Origin: Madurella fahalii
Lineage: Eukaryota; Ascomycota; Sordariomycetes; Sordariales
Assembly (NCBI GenBank): GCA_029876055.1
Contig: CM056877.1
Span: forward strand, 4,650,001 to 4,714,000
Direction of reading: 5' to 3'
DNA length: 64,000 bases
Made by a program: the position numbers and the translations under genes. The stretch's first letter is position 1; every line of letters begins with the position of its first letter. The notes beneath the pieces are model-generated. The model was given only the letters and a program-made list of their open reading frames with translations. It was not told the DNA's origin and ran no database searches. Positions 12,006 through 23,696 of the stretch are shown piece by piece.

Positions 12006-12593
12006 TTAATCAGCACCGCCCTCCATCGGCAACATCATGCCCAACGAGCCGGGCATCGTCTCCACGAACCCGTTCCTCGCGTACAGCCGCCGCCCGGGCT
12101 CGTCGGCGAGCAGCGTGATGTACGGCCGGGGGGGCGCGTTGGCCCGGATGTGGGCGACCAGGTGCTTCAGCACGGCCTCGCCCAGGCCCTTGCGCTGGTG
12201 CGCCGGCACGACCGCCATGTCGGCGATGTGGAAGTACCACCCGCCGTCGCCGATGACGCGGCCCATGGCGACTGTTTCCTCGGACCCGCGAACGGCCACG
12301 GCGGCGGTGGTGGTACCGTCGGTAGTTGGAGTACTACTAGTACTACTAGTAGTCGTCTTGTCGGTTTCCGCGTCCGCCCCCGTGAAAGTGACGTAGCAGC
12401 CGTACCAGCTGCCGCTAGCCACCGGGGCCGCCTGCGCGGCGGTCTTGGGAGAGAGCCCCGAGACGGCGCGCAGGCGGAGGTAGTCCGGGATGGAGGGATA
12501 GCCGGAGCGTAGAGTGTAGCTTTTTGGAAGAGCCGGTTGCTGGAGAGGAGGATGTGATGGTTGCGTCGATGCTGGGGTGGCGCCGGACGTCAT
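12006..12593 (-). CDS. GNAT-family N-acetyltransferase
   Basis: Intronless gene of 195 residues. Acetyl-CoA-dependent N-acetyltransferase fold; substrate unknown. The C-terminal half holds the hallmark strand and pyrophosphate-binding loop: GGWYFHIADMAVVPAHQRKG followed by LG and a helix (AVLKHLVAHI), i.e. Q-R-K-G-L-G matching the Q/RxxGxG/A motif at about residues 137-142. Then come LLADEPGRRLYARNGF (conserved strand 6 and Tyr) and a short C-terminus. A low-complexity Thr/Ser insert (DKTTTSSTSSTPTTDGTTT, about residues 78-96) interrupts strands 2-3. No targeting signal, so it is probably cytosolic. Start is the only Met before the conserved fold. Confidence 0.88.
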   Translation of the reverse strand: MTSGATPASTQPSHPPLQQPALPKSYTLRSGYPSIPDYLRLRAVSGLSPKTAAQAAPVASGSWYGCYVTFTGADAETDKTTTSSTSSTPTTDGTTTAAVAVRGSEETVAMGRVIGDGGWYFHIADMAVVPAHQRKGLGEAVLKHLVAHIRANAPPRPYITLLADEPGRRLYARNGFVETMPGSLGMMLPMEGGAD

Positions 12594-13108
12594 TTTCCTT
12601 TGCTGGCGGGGCGGCGATTCGGAGCTTCGAGATTTTGTTCGATTCTGCCGGTTGTGGTGTTTGCGAACGGGTATCGCGACTACTAAGTATTAATTAAGTA
12701 CGGTATGTCAGAGTCAAAATGAGTCACCAACCCTCCGCCAGAGGGATTTGAGTGGGGCCTCGGATTTACATATCAGGTTGGGCCACATCCATGTGCTGCC
12801 GGTCAAATCACAGCTTGCATTGGTGCCCCGGCATGTAAGCCAGCCTTGGAAGTCAAGTCCGGAAAATGCCAGGATGCAGTACCCGAAGCAGGAAGGTAAA
12901 AAGTGCAAGTTCAGGGAGTAATAGAAGAGTAAGGTAGGAAAATACAACTATCCAGCGGTAGGCTTCGTAGAGACCTTCTGTCTCTCACTCGGTTCATGAA
13001 TCTCTTAGTAAACCGTCTATTCCTGTCAAAATCTATTAGCTTCGACGGGTTAAGTAAGCCACCTCGCCTCCCTTGAGAGCTTTCGTCTTGGTAGTCCGCA
13101 TGTGAGTG
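12594..13108. other. Intergenic, no gene recognised
   Basis: Upstream region of the acetyltransferase gene. No coding signal, RNA or repeat identified. Confidence 0.55.
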
Positions 13109-13801
13109 CTAAGCGGTCTCCGTAATCAAAAATCTCTCCATCGGGCTATTCCGCTGTGCGAGCTCGGTTGTTGCAACGCCACGAGGCATCGACGGCTGTG
13201 TCGACCCTCTGTCCCTAACGTCTGTATCAGCCCTCTTAAAGCAGAATATCTTCGCCTTCAGAGGCTCCATTGCCAGGGAACGGACCACCTCGGGCTGCCC
13301 TGCCGCGTTTCTCAGGTGTAACGAACGTAACGAGCTGCTAGCGGCGCTAGCAGTAGACAGGTGCCGTCTTACCATTTCGGCCCCGGTTACCCGATCAGAA
13401 TCAGCAGTTTTATCGGACCGCGCGGCCTCGATTTTCTGAACCAGAGCTTTAACACCTGTCCATGGACCGGAGAACGGTCCTAGAATTAGGAGCAAGCAAG
13501 CATAATGGTCGCGTTTATTACAAGCCCGAGTTTTGCGAGAACTTCCAGGTTCCGAGTCTATGTGCTCGAAGGCTTTTCCCTCATCGTCTACAGCAGCCCC
13601 TACTTCGGGCTCTGGCTCACCCGCAACAGGTTCTTGCTTTGGCACACGTCGGCCGGCTCTCTGTTTCCCCTTGGAAAATCCAAGGGAAGAGGTGCGGGGA
13701 GGTATGGGGACCGGGCAAACGTGTTGATGAGATTCCATCCTATCCATATCGGGGATTGTGGGATTTTCTGCACTTTTTGTAAAATAATCACCAAGGATCA
13801 A
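13109..13801 (-). CDS. Hypothetical protein, uncertain
   Basis: Uninterrupted 230-residue frame, unusually long for this base composition. The middle is Glu/Pro-rich and looks coding (PKQEPVAGEPEPEVGAAVDD, about residues 53-72). A basic patch precedes it (KGKQRAGRRVPK). A later part resembles an amphipathic helix (VKALVQKIEAARSDKTADSD). No family, signal peptide or clear membrane helix recognised, although LLLILGPFSG is a short hydrophobic run. It may be a real accessory gene or a chance frame. The absence of introns and homologous motifs keeps confidence low. Confidence 0.35.
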   Translation of the reverse strand: MILGDYFTKSAENPTIPDMDRMESHQHVCPVPIPPRTSSLGFSKGKQRAGRRVPKQEPVAGEPEPEVGAAVDDEGKAFEHIDSEPGSSRKTRACNKRDHYACLLLILGPFSGPWTGVKALVQKIEAARSDKTADSDRVTGAEMVRRHLSTASAASSSLRSLHLRNAAGQPEVVRSLAMEPLKAKIFCFKRADTDVRDRGSTQPSMPRGVATTELAQRNSPMERFLITETA

Positions 13802-14616
13802 CTCCGACTACGCGGCATGCCGAGAATTGAAATCTGAAGACGCTGAGAGCGACTTTTTTTTGAGTGTAATTTGGCTCTTATGTTGGCACAGAATACTGAT
13901 CGATTGTGTTCCTAATCAACCCCCTTTGTTGCCAGGGGGGCTGGGAAGCGACAGAACCACTTGGCACAAAGGAGTTTTGCATGCGTCTGGGCGTCAGGCA
14001 TGGATTGTTGCCTTTTTAGCATATCGAAAGAAAACATCATCGACCCAAGGATACTAGTACCGCATACCGAGACCCTAGGCCTTACCGGATCCGAGTCTTC
14101 TTCCTATCTTCAAGACAATTGTTTTGGTTACACAGGTGTCGGATCTCCGTATTGGCCCGGTACGCGTGCTGGATCAATCCACCGGTTTAACCTCGTTGCC
14201 GCGTCTATTGCCCGAGCCGCTTTTACCCAGATTGCAATGGCATCGGCGAAGTCGACTTCGTTCCTAAGTTTTGGACCTCTCCGGGTTAGCTTCCTCATTG
14301 CCTCGTCCGGACTTCCCCAGCTAATGCTCAGTAGCGAGCGGTTTCCGTTGCCAGACTACGGCCGAATTGCTCTGGAGCCTATGAGGCACGGTAGATTTCA
14401 TTTTGCAATCCCCGGATTGAGCGTTTCCCTTGCCCGCAAGATTTGCATTAAAGCATAGACAGCCAAAGAAGGATAGATGATCTACCCGGTGGCCTGGGAG
14501 AACCGTTGAGGTGTATAAAACCCGGGAACCTTCCTGATTTCCAAATTGTCCATGGAGTGTAGGTGCTTATTGGTAGGGCACGGCGTCCTGTAACTCGGCA
14601 ACCAAACCCGTTGAAA
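13802..14616. other. Intergenic, upstream of cytochrome copy 2
   Basis: No convincing gene. Holds the promoter region of the 14617 gene, including a TATA-like site. Confidence 0.5.
14514..14520 (+). promoter_or_regulatory. TATA-box-like site
   Basis: tataaaa lies about 100 bp upstream of the ATG at 14617, a plausible core-promoter distance for a fungal gene. Inference from sequence only. Confidence 0.45.
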
Positions 14617-15946
14617 ATGGGACTGAGGAATATTGTGCTGCTTGCCCTTGGCAGCAGCCAAGCATGGCCAGCCTCGGCTGGTCGTGTTGAGCCGTCAAAG
14701 AGACAAGCCACCACCGCCAGGTACTGCCCAGGAGGGACCCAAATCTGCTTCTCCGAGTTCAGAGAGCCCGCAAGCGACGTTGTCTACCGCATTGCCATCC
14801 CGGATGTCTCCACGGCGCCTTTCGATGTCCTCCTACAAATCGTTGCGCCAATCGCTAAGGCGGGTTGGGCGGGCATTGCGTGGGGCGGCAACATGAACAA
14901 CAATCCCCTGACGGTGGGATGGCCGAATGGTGATAGTGCAGTAGTCTCTTCGCGTTTCAGCACGTGAGTCAAGCTTAGGATTTTTTTCAGCATCATACAC
15001 GGAGCTAAAAATGTCAAACAACAGCCGTCGTGTCGTGCCCAGTGCTTATGATGGAGCCTCCTATGCGGTTCTGCCGACAACGACGACGAATGCGACACAC
15101 TGGCAGCTCGACGTTCTGTGCCGCGGCTGTAGTCAATGGGAGGGCGGATCTCTGGACCCAAATGGCGTCAATAACTTAGCCTGGGCCAAGAGTGCTCGGG
15201 CAGTAAACTCACCCAGCAGCAACACCAGCTCTTTCGGTATCCACGACGGACGGGGCGTGTTCGCGCGCGATTTCAGTGCTGCGAAGATACCAAAAGGGGT
15301 CTTTGATGCCGTGGCCTACAGCTTGGAAAACCCACCATCGACGCCGAGCAGCGCGACTGGTGCCATCTCCACCGCGGTAACAACGCTGCCTGCGCCCACA
15401 ACGTCGCCAGCAAGCTCGGCCGCGGCCGGGGTCTCGACAGGCGTGGCAACAGGCCCGGCGCCAGCAACCTCATCCCGCAGCGTAATCCCCACCAGGCTCA
15501 CTGAACTCCCCAAGCTCCCGTCGTCGTCCAGCAACCCGCCGGTTGTCGTCGTAACGACACGCGTGACACAGCTCCCTCGCCCGACTTCAACCTCCAAACG
15601 TCCAACGCTCGTTATAACCACGCGCGTCACTGGGACCTTCCCCATGCCTGTTCCCACGCGGAGCACTACCGTCCGGGGCCCGAACCTGCCCTCCAGCACC
15701 CCCGGCGCGGTGACAGTCACTGTCACGACCCGGCCGCCAACTCCGACCCAGGACGATAGCTGGGGTGGAGGGCCCCCATGGCAAGGAGGCGGAGGGGGAG
15801 GTGGCGGCGGTGGTGGTGGTCCGCCATGGGGGAAGGGGAAGGGGAAGGGAAATGGAGGGGGAAAAGGAAAGGGGAAAGGAGGGGGCGGGGGCTGGGGCGG
15901 AGGTAGGGACGGAGGAATGGGAGGTCGTCGGGGACGTCGATATTGA
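14617..15946 (+). CDS. Secreted CDH-type b cytochrome with Ser/Thr and Gly/Lys tail (copy 2)
   Basis: Exons 14617-14963 and 15025-15946 join in phase 2 (donor GTGAGT, acceptor CAACAG), giving 422 residues. A signal peptide (MGLRNIVLLALGSSQAWPASA) is followed by a cellobiose-dehydrogenase-type haem domain (about 35-215). Met93 in GGNMNNNP and His141 in ATHWQ are the likely haem ligands. Cys37/Cys44 and CRGC (148-151) could form disulfides. Residues 220-350 are Ser/Thr/Pro-rich with repeated VVTTRVTQLP-like segments, a probable O-glycosylated stalk. The last about 60 residues are Gly runs with GKGKGKGNG and a terminal RRGRRY, strongly basic, where related proteins often carry a cellulose-binding domain. 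Probable role: extracellular electron carrier for oxidative polysaccharide enzymes. The intron position matches copy 1 at 5903. Confidence 0.88.
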
Positions 15947-16672
15947 ATTGCTGTTCTAGCAGAATAGGCGGCCCGCAAAAAGATAGGAGGTACAGCCTGA
16001 GCACCGTACTATGCATAGCAGAGACGAGAAGTAAGATATCGGGTTTGTGTCCTGGCGATTTGCTCACCTGTTTGTTCAGTACCCAGCTTCAAGATTTGCT
16101 GTGCCGATAATTGTGCTGGATCAGTGCAGAGCTATGATGCAAAGGGAAGCATTTCTTTACAGAGAATAAATTGGCAAAAGCGCGGGTTTCGAGCCGTGGT
16201 CGGCTATTGATGACTTGGTATTTAAAGAGGGGTGGGTGTTTCGTCGCTGGTCACTGGCCGTTGCCAGCGATCCACCAGAGGTTCCTACGAGTAGGTTACC
16301 TTATCCATCGCCTTAGCACAGCATCTTTCCAGGTTGTCGGCACCCAGGTACAGTACAGTACCTTGCCTCCCTACCTATGCAAAGTACTGTCAGTCTCCCA
16401 AGAAGCTGCCAACGCCCCTCAAGACTCCCAATCTGCCGAAATTGCACAACTGCCGCCGGGCAATAACCCGAGAGTCGTGCAATTGGACAACCACCATCGC
16501 ACCCCGAATGCTTGGTTAACGATGGCGACTAGACGGACGGCAGTTCTAAATGCAGAAGCTGTGGCGACAATTGTGCAGCTATTTAGGTAGATAAGTAGGT
16601 AATGACGCCCACGATGAGCACTCGGGGACCTCAGCCGACTCTCTCATGAAGCCACCGATCATTGCTTCAACC
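15947..16672. other. Intergenic, no gene recognised
   Basis: No coding signal beyond short frames. Upstream region of the DUF8021-type gene. Confidence 0.55.
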
Positions 16673-17601
16673 ATGAAGCTCCAGTTGATCCTCCTGGGGG
16701 GCGCTGCATTCCTTTACCAGGCTAGCGCTCAGTGCAGCCATTCCTTTCTGGTCGATGCCACCGCCAAGTACGTGGCAGCGCAGGCCGAAGGCATGCCAGC
16801 GACCCTGACTGCCCTCGCTGCTGACAACCTCAACTACACTGAGAGTGACCAGACCGTCGATATCACGACCGGTGTGTTGGCGCAGCCAATGAAGATCGAC
16901 CACAACCGGAGCATCCACGACACGACCCTCTGTGCGACCTTCACCGAGCTCATCGTCACGGACCCGGCCAAGCCCTACGTGATTGGCACCCGCATGGTGT
17001 TCACGGACAACAAGGCCAGCCTGATCGAGACCATTGCCACCAAGCCCGGCGACTGGCTTTTCAACGCCACGGGCTATCTGCACTGGTACGTCTTCCTTCT
17101 TCTTCTTCATCTTCTTTTTTTTTTTTTTTTTCGGCCAGCGCGAGGTCTGAGGAGACAACTAGGAACTCTTTAGAGAACTGGGACCCCATCCCTCCCGAAA
17201 AGCGCGACACTAGAGAGGTCATTCAAGCAGCCGGGGACGCCTATTTCCACCGCTTCAATAATGCCAGCTTCCCTGTGCCTTTTGGCACCCCCTGCGCACG
17301 CCTCGAAGGCGGTGCCTACACAGATACCCGCGGATCCGGCAATAACACTTGTGGTCTCGGGCTTCCCTCCACTCTCACGGTGACGAACCGGCGTTACGTG
17401 GTCGACGAGGAGATGGGGGCTGTGGCCATTTACCTGGGCTTCCCTGGCCTGGACAGGTCGGTCCCAGAGAAAGCCATGCCCGACAGTCACTTTTTCCGGA
17501 TCGAGGGCGGCCAGATTCGATACATCCATACCGTGACGACTTGCGAGAACGCCGGGTGCGGCATGAACGGGACAGGGATTCCGGGGGCGCCAGGCCGGTA
17601 A
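16673..17601 (+). CDS. Secreted DUF8021-type protein
   Basis: Exons 16673-17085 and 17163-17601 join in phase 2 (donor GTACGT; acceptor CTAG at 17162). Two later AG acceptors would create an in-frame stop, which fixes the choice. The protein has 283 residues. MKLQLILLGGAAFLYQASA is a good signal peptide; the Met at 16646 would place nine extra residues before it, so 16673 is preferred. The mature part resembles the fungal secreted DUF8021 family. Conserved-looking pieces are LNYTESDQTVDI, WDPIPPEKRDTREVIQAAGD, YFHRFNN, PFGTPCARLEGG and the C-terminal HFFRIEGGQIRYIHTVTTC with CENAGCG. Paired cysteines suit an extracellular protein. Biochemical function of the family is unknown to me. The intron contains a 20-nt T tract. 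Confidence 0.85.
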
Positions 17602-18636
17602 CGGAAAAAGTGCTGCAATCGGGCTTGGGGCTCGAGCTCGCGGGCGGCGGGCCATCGGCCAACCGTGAAGCCCTGTCTGAGACTCTGTTGGGCGGGAGAC
17701 TGTCGCACGACAGAAGCGTCCAATTACTTATGTGCAAGCGAGAAAATGAGGGCGGCCACCCTGCAGAGTCACTCTACTACAGTACATACGTACACGCGAT
17801 GTAGTGTGTTTGTGCTGATCTCCCGAGCGCGTGCTTGGGCTGTCAGAACTCAATTTCAGTGCGGATGCAGCTCTCAGGTTCCCCTTAACCAATAACCGTA
17901 CTGTAAGTCCCAACCAAGCTTGGCGGATCCAGGATGAAGACGGCTGGTTCTTGCTTAGCAAACAGAATCGAGAATGGCGTTCGTAGTGTACAGGACAACA
18001 CGCGCTCAGGCGCGCCACTGGCTTTCTTCCTGTCGGGGCCCTTGTCGGGGCGGGCCCTGCAAGCCTGGCGCTGGCTGCATTTTATCGTTCCTGGCCTGCT
18101 CCGAAAGCAAGATGCGCAGACGAGAGGCACAGCCGTTCCTTAGCCAAACTGCCCACGGTTCAGAAGGAAGTGAATCCTTGGGGGCCACCCCAGAAGGACA
18201 GGGAGCACGCCACCAGGCTTCCGCCCTGTCGCCGCTACGCTCCCAAGGGGAGTTCCCGTCGCTTTTTACTTTAGACCATGGATGCTGCCCCTGCCTGCAT
18301 CTCTTCTGTCCGCCATCGCTCGCAAACATCATGCATGCGTCGCACCGACCCGAGACGAGGGGATGAAATATCGACACCCAACATCTCGAGGGTAGTGCAA
18401 AGCCAAGATCCGGGACGCCCACTACCGGGGGACCCCGGAAGACTGAGATCGGGGCATCCCTCGAGATATATCTTGATCGTTCGGCCTTGCTCCACCCCGG
18501 CGATCGGGCTCCCACAGGTCCCCTTGCTCTCACTCCAGCAATCCAGGCTCGAAGGTGCTGGGCTCACACACTGGGATCGACATCCTGCCCTTCAGCAAGT
18601 CATCGAGTCAGCGCTGATCTTGCCTGTGCCTTGACG
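17602..18636. other. Intergenic, no gene recognised
   Basis: About 1 kb without a convincing gene. Several overlapping frames on both strands have coding-unlike composition. Confidence 0.5.
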
Positions 18637-20230
18637 ATGGCGTCGTCAGGTCCACCCGGCCCTGACGTCTCCCAGGCACCACTCCTCGTGGGCGTCACGT
18701 CGGCACTACACCTCGTCTCATTCACCCTCTATGGCGCCCGAATCTGGACTCGATCCAGGCCGAACCTTCGTCTCTACCTGGATGATTACTTTATCACCCT
18801 CGGAGTTGTAAGACAAGTCTTCTCCCTCCTCATGATTTAATAATTTCTGCATCCGGGGCGCTAATCAATCACCGCAACCGCCCAAAGATCTTCGACTTGA
18901 TCTCGTATGCCTTCTTGATGGTCGCCGTCAGCTACGGCGTGGGACGGCACAATTTCTATGTTCCGGACGACCAGGAAGTAGAAGCCGAGAAATGGCTCTT
19001 CCTCAGCCAGCCCACGTTCCCTTGGAGCCTCGCCTTCTCCAAGATGAGCATCGCCTGGATGCTGCTCCGGATCCAACGTGATCGCCGCGCGTGGGTGTGG
19101 AGCATGTACGGGATCATGGTCTTCGTCGTGCTCACGGCCATCAACACCAACGCCTTTCAGTTCTCGCTGTGCAAGCCGTTATGGGCCGTGTGGGATCACA
19201 GCGACCCCAACGCCGTGTGCATGGATCCCAAGATCGGCCAGACGTCCATCTACGTCAACTCGGCTTTCACCATCGTGACGGACCTGATCCTGAGTCTCGC
19301 GGTATGTGGCGGCTCTACTTCGACATCGAGGGAGCTCCCTAGAGCACTACTAGTACTAGTTACTTTAGCTAACACCTGAGCGAATCCGCTTTAGCCCATC
19401 ACCTTCATCATCCACATCCAGCGGCCGCTTCGAGAGAAGATCGTCCTCGCTTTTGTCATGGGCCTCGGTATCTTCGCCACCAGCGCCTCCATTGCCAAGA
19501 CATTCATGGTCGAGAGCTACGGCAAGACGGGCGACACGCTCACGGACACGATTGGCATCACGACATGGAGCATGCTCGAGATGCAGTTGGCGTGAGTACT
19601 ACTTAGGAGTTTTTATTATTGTTATCATTATTATTATTAAAGAAAACACACAAGACATGCCGGCAGATCCGCTAACCAAAGCCAACTGGGCCTGCTCTCT
19701 CCAGCATCATCGCAGCCTGCATCCCCTGTCTCAAGCAGCTCTTTGAGCGGTTCCTGCGCCGATGGGGCCTCATCTCGACGCACCGGTCGACGGCCGTCTC
19801 GCGGTCCGGCTACTTCAAGCAAAACGAGACGCGGTCGCGGGGTTACAGCGAGCACCTCAACAGCCACCAGCTGTCGTCGATGCGGTCGCAACGCGGTACC
19901 GGCGGCGGCGGCAGTGCGAACGACGACACCAAGCGCTTCGCCGCCGCCAGCATCCACGAGACGGACAGCGTCGAGAGCAGCGAGATGCCCATCATGAAGC
20001 CCAGCCGCACCTCCCTGCGCGACTTTGACAACCCGGGCTCGCCCACCAGCGACGCCACCGTCTACTTCAAGACGGCCATCAAGGCCGCCGCGGCCGGCGA
20101 CAGGTCCCGGCCGAGCTTGGAACGCGCTGAGGGCGGTGGTGGCGGCTTCGGGATCCAGAAGGAGACCACCGTGTCGGTCCGGACGGAGCCGAAACACAAG
20201 CGGAGGGGCCGGGACGAGGATATTGTTTGA
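18637..20230 (+). CDS. Rhodopsin-domain seven-helix membrane protein (Pth11-like family)
   Basis: Four exons, 18637-18807, 18888-19301, 19395-19591 and 19705-20230, all phase-consistent, give 435 residues. It belongs to the large fungal rhodopsin-domain family of plasma-membrane proteins (SAT4/Pth11-related), some of which act as surface sensors; ligand unknown. Helices appear in order: LLVGVTSALHLVSFTLYG; IFDLISYAFLMVAVSYG; WSLAFSKMSIAWMLLRI; WSMYGIMVFVVLTAI; a loop with FQFSLCKPLWAVWDH (conserved C-P/W pattern); SAFTIVTDLILSLAPIT; IVLAFVMGLGIFATSASI; and a last one beginning SMLEMQLAIIAACIPCLKQL. The cytoplasmic tail (about residues 285-435) is Ser/Gly-rich with SRSGYFKQNETRSRGY, likely phosphorylated. 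Branch sites CTAAT and GCTAAC are visible in introns 1 and 2. Confidence 0.9.
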
Positions 20231-23200
20231 ACGGAGCCTGTGGATTTGCTTTTACTACTGTTGCACTGTACATACTATGCTGTATTACGAGCGGTGTTAA
20301 GGGGGTTGTGCGGGGGGTGGGGGTTTGGTGGGTTTCGGATATGGACGTTTCCGTCCCATCTCGAGGAATTAGCTGGTGGGTTAGGTTTCCTGGTTTTTCC
20401 AGCTTCCTCAAAACAGGATCCTCCTTTTGGGGTTGTACTGCATATAACTTTGACCTCTGCATCTCGCAATGTTTTGTGCAAATAAGTTCCAAGCGTTAGT
20501 AATGCAAGGGCAATCAAGGTTCGTCGTCTCTCCTCTTTCTTTTCCCCCCCACGGCTGGAACTTTGGGACGCTGAATCCTCGAGGGGGGGTTTGCGATTGC
20601 TCGATCCAGAGAACAGACAATCCTGGTTGTCCAATAAACGCGGCCAGGGCGCCCCCCCGAGCCTGAAGCACCTGATCTCGTACAAGTACCCTTGACCGGT
20701 GCGGATTGCGCCAAGAACGAGGCAGGCCTGTGGCGTAAAAACCCAGTTTCCCTCTCAGCTCGCCCCGCCCTCTGGAACCCTTCTGTTGCATCGTCAAGCG
20801 TTTTGGGTAAAGGCACACCTTGACGTTTTCGATGGCTCCCCCGGTTTCCTCTGTGACAAGGGCACCCCCGGCTCTGGGGTCGGCTGTGCGTGCTCGAAAG
20901 ATGCGGCAGGACGCAGTAGACCGGGGTGTGACTGTGGTCCGGCATGCATCCCCGGGATCAAGAGCCCCGGTTTTCCCCTCTGACTCCCTTGGCCTCGAGA
21001 ATCGCCAATGCGCTCCTTGTCTTGCCCTCTCAGGATTGCGACCCGTTGGTGGCAGACTTATCTCCCTATAAAGTAACCTTGGGAACCAACAGTTTCTGGC
21101 GTCCCGAGGAATGCGTGCTACCAGAGTTGCTTGTCCGGTTCATGAGCTACCCCCGGGGAGAAAACGTATGTTTGGACGCAGGCGGTCAGACCTCTCGCGA
21201 CGGACGATTCCAGGACGCTACCGCGGGGCAGTGAAGGATCCAGGCGCGCCAGCGGCGTTCGCTGCGCTTGTTCACCGGGAACACAGAAAGCTTGGTCCGG
21301 TTTCTTGGCTCAGACACAGCACGAGGGAAGCTGACTGCAGGCTGTTTTGTCGTCCATGACCCGGTGAACTTTGGGTAGGTAGGATGTGGATCGTGGCTGG
21401 ACTAAAACAAGGCGATGGCTACAATAGCGTGTGACAACAAAACAATTTGGCGTTTTGCGCTGAGAGCGACTCGAGTGCCGGCGCCATGCCGATGCAGGCC
21501 TTGGGTGTCCCCATTTGTCCCTCAGCGGAACATTCCATGGCAAACGCAACCCACCAATCCACCGCTCAAGCGGCCCAGCCAGCCAGCCGGTGCAGGGGGC
21601 AATATACAAATGCCGGTGGGTCGTCGCACAAACCGGTCTGACAACAGACGGCGGAAGAGACGAATGAACGATCTGATCGTCTGCACAGACCGTGGCCTAT
21701 CCCCAGCCTGGAATCGGCGCAGTGGTGAACAGAGATGGACAAGATCTCTTCCCAGAAAAAGGGAAAAGGAGGGGTAACACGCCGAGAAGAAACGCCCGAT
21801 CAGCAGGAAGTTACACGAACCATCCAAGTGCAACTGAACCTTGCCGATCTCGAAGGAGGAAGATGACAATATTCCATGCTTTAAACCCTCAAGGTTCAGT
21901 GTCGTGCATTTGGACCGCAGGGGCTGGGACCCAGCAGCCCGAAAGGGAAAAGCCCGAATGCTGTAAGGATCACCAACGTCACGCAACAGTTTGAAGACGG
22001 CCGTAATTTCTCTGATTGGGCAGGGGGGTGAGCCCGGTGTCTGCTCTCCCGTGCCAAAGTTGCCGGGTCAGAAAGGTACAGTACGCACCGGCTTCTCCGC
22101 CACACGAGAAGCGCTGAGCAAGAGAGGAATTGGGCAAGGGGGAATGGGTATTGGTTCAGGCTGTCCCCCCGCGCGCCGACTACGGAACCCTGTCTCTGCC
22201 TGCAGGCCCTGCATGTAATGGCAATATCAGTGATCCGTCCCAGAATCCAGGTTCGTTGGTCTCCGGAGTAAGGGGGAGAGAAGGGGTCTGGGGCCAACTC
22301 TGCACCCTACAATCTTCAATCCCCGTTCAATTTGGGCTTAGTTGGTTCATCAACGCGCCTGGCTCACCAAACTTCAGTCGAGACTAGGACAAAAAAAAAA
22401 AAAATCTTGTGCAAGAGTCAGTCTCGGGCGGTCGCTAAATCGGCTCCTTACGGCTATGGAGCAAGATAGCGGAAGACTAGATTATGAAACTTGGTGTCTA
22501 AGGATTTCTCGACTCCCTTCCCTGGCGACCGCGCGCTCTTCGCTGTGTTGTTCTTGTGCGCCGTGCGACTCCATCGGTCAACCCCGTCGCCGCCGGCGGA
22601 CCGTGCCGCGGTGGACCTGGGGAACCCATGACGAGGAAACCAGCTGGCCTATGCCCCGGTAATAACGCGATCAGGATGGGCTAAGGCAGATTGATTGAGA
22701 TGAGACGCCCACAAGAAATGAAATGAAATGAAAGATAATATTGGCTGTAGAAGAGGTGCGCCCGAGTCCTAGGTAAGAAGCTACCTGGGTGGGCAACCGC
22801 ATCGGCCAGCTCTTCCTATGTAGGCAATGTTGCTCTGTGCATGGGTTCCATGTCTTGCAAAAGACTGGGCTGCTTGGTTGTCTGGCAATGAGCGAAAAGT
22901 ATCTCTGGCAAATTGCGATTCGATTCAGTCGCTGAAAATGGGTGGTTGGAAAACGGTAGTTGACTCAAAGCTTGAAACTGCCTCCAACCTACCGCCATGT
23001 AAACGATGGCATCCATACCCATCACTCTCGAACAACGCTGACGAACCCAACAATGCCTTCAGGCACGCGCTCCTTACCATGGCATGCTAAACAATAAGGA
23101 TCACGCGGTATAGGGAATTTGCAACCTCCGTACCTCAGGACCGTAGTCTAGAAAATGAATCAATAAATTGACTGGAAACCTTAACACATCGCAATCGGTG

Positions 23201-23696
23201 GATTCCTTGACTAGACACGAAGGGCCTTGCTCAAAGGACCGCTGCCCTCCACGAGATCCAGGTCGATGACTTTCCATGCGGCGGGTCAACGATGCCGACC
23301 AAGCCAACGATGCCAAGCAAACCGCCATCCGTCGTGCCAATCGTCCCAGCAAGAGTAACAGAATCCCGGTTTACCTACTATGGGTAATGTGAAGCCCAGC
23401 TGAGCTCGCCCCTTTCAGTGTCGCGTGATAGGTATAAGGCCTCGTAAGAAGACAAGGGTGAAGTGACCCAACCAAAATGATACAGTAAGAGTTGACGAGG
23501 GCATCAAAGTGCCTCATCTTCAAGATGTAGAATTTCGCCTCGGATGAGGATCGTAAAATGTAGAGGTAGCTGGATTTTGGGTAGGAATTTCGATGTTCTC
23601 TCATCATTTCTAGGCCCATCCTCATTGGAAACACAGCAGCGGTTAACTCGTGGCGTCCCCAGCCCCGACCTGTCACTTTGTCTACGGCCCTTGCGA
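20231..23696. other. Long intergenic region, no gene recognised
   Basis: About 3.4 kb. Open frames are short and overlap on both strands, and I could not join any by introns into a recognisable protein. Contains a gaaat microsatellite at 22715-22733. Confidence 0.5.
22715..22733 (+). repeat. gaaat microsatellite
   Basis: Short run of the 5-bp unit gaaat, about four copies, in a gene-free stretch. Confidence 0.8.

Noticed and set aside
13961..14458. 165-residue plus-strand frame upstream of the cytochrome gene
   Set aside because: No motif. It lies in the promoter region of a well-supported gene and its composition is not coding-like.
15316..15978. 220-residue Pro/Val-rich minus-strand frame
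   Set aside because: Antisense of the Gly/Lys-rich and Thr-rich tail of the cytochrome gene; no motif of its own.
17086..17162. Later acceptors in the DUF8021 gene intron (TTTAG, AGAG)
   Set aside because: Both would complete a TGA stop with the TG left by exon 1; only the CTAG acceptor gives Trp and an open frame.
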